Source of the DNA: Lachnospiraceae bacterium
GTDB taxonomy: Bacteria; Bacillota; Clostridia; Lachnospirales; Lachnospiraceae
DNA: 34,922 nucleotides
Direction of reading: 5' to 3'
Assembly: GCA_017544705.1 (NCBI GenBank)
Contig: JAFYDQ010000051.1
Coordinates: 1 to 34,922, forward strand
A program made the position numbers and the translations under genes. Shown in pieces: positions 32,812 through 34,922 of the stretch (positions within the stretch are counted from its first letter, which is position 1; each line of letters begins with the position of its first letter). The notes beneath the pieces are model-generated. The model searched no databases. It saw only the letters and a list, made by a program, of their open reading frames with translations, and had not been told where the DNA came from.

Positions 32812-34400
32812 GTATTCCTTCCGAATTCAGACAATTGCAATCCTTCGTTACGCTCCAAAACCATCCCCACGCTCCAACTGTTTACAAACAGCAGCAGCGG
32901 GTTCCCCTTCATGTCTTTGATCCGCTTCATATCAGAGGTTCCGACGATCTTTTCCACGTCGAAATCTTCTTTGTTTTCGATCCAGCGGATATGTTCAAAG
33001 GGGAGATTTTCCAACTTGATATCTACATTATATTCATTTTCCAAACGGTATTTCAAGACCTCAAACTGCAGCACGCCGACAACGCCGACGATGATCTCTT
33101 CCATGCCCGTATTGAACTCCTGGAAGATCTGGATGGCGCCCTCCTGCGCGATCTGCGTGATGCCCTTGACGAACTGTTTGCGCTTCATGGTATCCATCTG
33201 CCGAACCCTTGCAAAATGCTCCGGTGCAAACGTCGGGATGCCTTCATAACAGAACTTATCGTTTCCCGAACAGAGCGTATCGCCGATCGAGAAAATACCC
33301 GGGTCGAACACGCCGATGATATCGCCCGCATAGGCCTCATCCACGATATGCCGTTCCTGCGCCATCATCTGCTGGGGCTGGCTTAAGCGGATCATCTTAT
33401 CTTCCTGGATATGCTTGACCTCCATGCCGGCCGTAAATTTTCCCGAGCAGATCCGCATGAACGCGATCCTGTCGCGGTGCGCCTTGTTCATGTTCGCCTG
33501 GATCTTAAACACAAATGCGGAAAAATCATTCTCCTTGGGATCGATCACCCCGATATCGGATTTGCGGCCCAGCGGTTCCGTTGTCATCTGCAGGAAATAA
33601 TGCAGGAACAGTTCCACGCCGAAATTCGTTAAGGCGGATCCGAAAAATACCGGAGAAAGCTCGCCGGCCCTTACCGCATCAAGATCAAATTCCGCACTGG
33701 CACCGTCCAGCAGTTCGATCTCGCTTTGCAGCTGCTCCAGTGCTTCCTCCCCGATGTGTGATTTTAACGTATCCGCATCGTCCATATCGATGCGCTCGCT
33801 CTTTCCTTCCTTCGTGCCCTTCTCCGTATCGGAAAACGTGATGACCTGCCTGTCTTTGCGGTCATACACGCCCTTAAAGCGCTTTCCGGAGCCGATCGGC
33901 CAGTTGATCGGGCAGGTCGCGATGCCCAGTTCCTTTTCGATCTCATCAAGCAGCTCAAACGTATCGTTCGCATCCCGGTCCAGCTTATTGATAAACGTGA
34001 ACACGGGGATATGCCGCATTCCGCAGACCTTGAACAGTTTTCTCGTCTGCGCCTCGACACCCTTGCTCGCGTCGATGACCATCACGGCGGAATCCGCAGC
34101 CATCAGCGTACGGTAAGTATCCTCCGAGAAATCCTGGTGTCCCGGGGTATCCAGAATATTGATGCAAAAACCGTCATAATGGAATTGCAATACCGAAGAA
34201 GTGACGGAAATTCCGCGCTCCTTTTCGATCTCCATCCAGTCGGAGACCGCGTGCCTTGCTGTCGCCTTGCCCTTGACGCTTCCGGCCAGGTTGATGGCAC
34301 CGCCGTAGAGCAGGAATTTCTCCGTTAAGGTTGTTTTGCCGGCATCCGGATGGGAAATGATCGCGAATGTCCGGCGTTTCTTTATTTCTTCATCATACAT
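32808..34400 (-). CDS. prfC: Peptide chain release factor 3
   Basis: The 530-residue translational GTPase recycles RF1/RF2 from the ribosome after termination. The P-loop HPDAGKTT is at 17-24, the switch region contains EKERGISVTSSV, DTPGHQDFSEDTY is the G3 motif and NKLDRD the G4. The RF3-specific order and length distinguish it from EF-G and LepA. A modest GGAAAAC sequence lies before the ATG. It lies 57 bases after deoB. Confidence 0.97.
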   Translation of the reverse strand: MYDEEIKKRRTFAIISHPDAGKTTLTEKFLLYGGAINLAGSVKGKATARHAVSDWMEIEKERGISVTSSVLQFHYDGFCINILDTPGHQDFSEDTYRTLMAADSAVMVIDASKGVEAQTRKLFKVCGMRHIPVFTFINKLDRDANDTFELLDEIEKELGIATCPINWPIGSGKRFKGVYDRKDRQVITFSDTEKGTKEGKSERIDMDDADTLKSHIGEEALEQLQSEIELLDGASAEFDLDAVRAGELSPVFFGSALTNFGVELFLHYFLQMTTEPLGRKSDIGVIDPKENDFSAFVFKIQANMNKAHRDRIAFMRICSGKFTAGMEVKHIQEDKMIRLSQPQQMMAQERHIVDEAYAGDIIGVFDPGIFSIGDTLCSGNDKFCYEGIPTFAPEHFARVRQMDTMKRKQFVKGITQIAQEGAIQIFQEFNTGMEEIIVGVVGVLQFEVLKYRLENEYNVDIKLENLPFEHIRWIENKEDFDVEKIVGTSDMKRIKDMKGNPLLLFVNSWSVGMVLERNEGLQLSEFGRNT

Positions 34401-34457
34401 GTTACTGTTTTCCTGTTTCGTAATTTACATTGCATTGCAGGGCGAATCGCACTCCCG

Positions 34458-34922
34458 TCATGCATCCAGACTGATCGGTTCTCCGGCAAGCGTGTTTTCC
34501 ACACCGAGATACGAAAGCACCGTCGCCGAGATGTCCGCAAACGTATTCCTTGTGCCGCGGTTTCCTGCAGCGACATTCTGTCCGTACATCACAAGCGGAA
34601 TGTATTCCCGCGTATGATCCGTTGTTGCCGTATATGCCGGGTCGCATCCGTGATCGGCCGTGATCATTAAGATATCATCCGGCCGCATCTTGTCCGTGAT
34701 CTCATGCAGCCGCCCGTCAAAATATGCGACTGCCTTCGCGTATCCGTCGATGTCCCTGCGGTGTCCGTAAAGCATGTCGTAATCCACAAGATTCACGAAC
34801 ATGAGTCCGCCAAAATCACGGTCCATCCATTCCACGGTCTTATCGATCCCTTCCTCGTTTCCGGAGGTATAGGTAAACTCCGTCATGCCGCGTCCCGCAA
34901 AGATATCGTGGATCTTACCGAC
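34458..34922 (-). CDS. deoB: Phosphopentomutase, C-terminal part (cut by the window edge)
   Basis: The last 154 residues are present; the frame stays open through the window end (VGKIFDIFAGRG precedes the first internal methionine). Family features are FVNLVDYDMLYGHRRD, the metal site ITADHGCDPAY and TDHTREYIPLV. The enzyme interconverts ribose (or deoxyribose) 1- and 5-phosphates in nucleoside salvage. The N-terminal phosphorylation-site part is outside the window. Confidence 0.95.
   Translation of the reverse strand, partial: VGKIHDIFAGRGMTEFTYTSGNEEGIDKTVEWMDRDFGGLMFVNLVDYDMLYGHRRDIDGYAKAVAYFDGRLHEITDKMRPDDILMITADHGCDPAYTATTDHTREYIPLVMYGQNVAAGNRGTRNTFADISATVLSYLGVENTLAGEPISLDA

Overview
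The window looks like a chromosomal stretch from a Clostridia-type Firmicute, most likely a Lachnospiraceae relative. This is inferred from the gene order nusB-xseA-xseB-ispA-dxs-tlyA-nadK-argR-recN, an Asp23/Gls24 protein, KtrAB, a class B sortase, AGGAGG-type ribosome binding sites and a base composition that looks close to balanced. No species can be named from the sequence alone.

Region 1 (1-1093) is a scar of mobile DNA beside a tRNA. It holds the 5' end of an IS30-type transposase, a MobV/Pre relaxase fragment joined out of frame to the C-terminus of a tyrosine recombinase, a perfect 11-bp terminator stem, and a minus-strand tRNA-Leu with anticodon AAG and a near-consensus promoter.

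Region 2 (1095-13186) is the most unusual part, a sensory island of three HD-GYP proteins (predicted c-di-GMP phosphodiesterases). On the minus strand are an SLC1-type symporter with an RsbW-like ATPase domain at its N-terminus, an HD-GYP protein with an ECF-S-like membrane domain plus an extracellular sensor and HAMP, a class B sortase made as a lipoprotein, and a third HD-GYP protein with a duplicated C-terminal domain. Divergently on the plus strand is a 1217-residue protein combining an ECF-S-like membrane domain, a sensor beta-propeller, a Y_Y_Y domain and HD-GYP. It is translationally coupled to a BMP-family solute-binding protein. No intact GGDEF protein lies in the window.

Region 3 (13207-17638) continues on the plus strand with tight spacing: a TIGR01212-type radical SAM protein, the KtrB and KtrA potassium uptake pair, an internally deleted EAL-protein remnant, and an aldo/keto reductase.

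Region 4 (17660-34922) is an unbroken minus-strand run of mostly overlapping genes. In transcription order: deoB (cut by the window), prfC, a membrane transglutaminase-like protein, a consensus promoter, asp23, nusB, xseA, xseB, ispA, dxs, tlyA, nadK, argR, recN, a membrane-anchored 5'-nucleotidase, a dihydropyrimidinase/hydantoinase and glgA. It mixes housekeeping functions (DNA repair, isoprenoid precursors, NADP supply, arginine control) with nucleotide breakdown and glycogen synthesis. The 5'-nucleotidase, hydantoinase, BMP protein and phosphopentomutase together hint at nucleoside scavenging; that link is inference.
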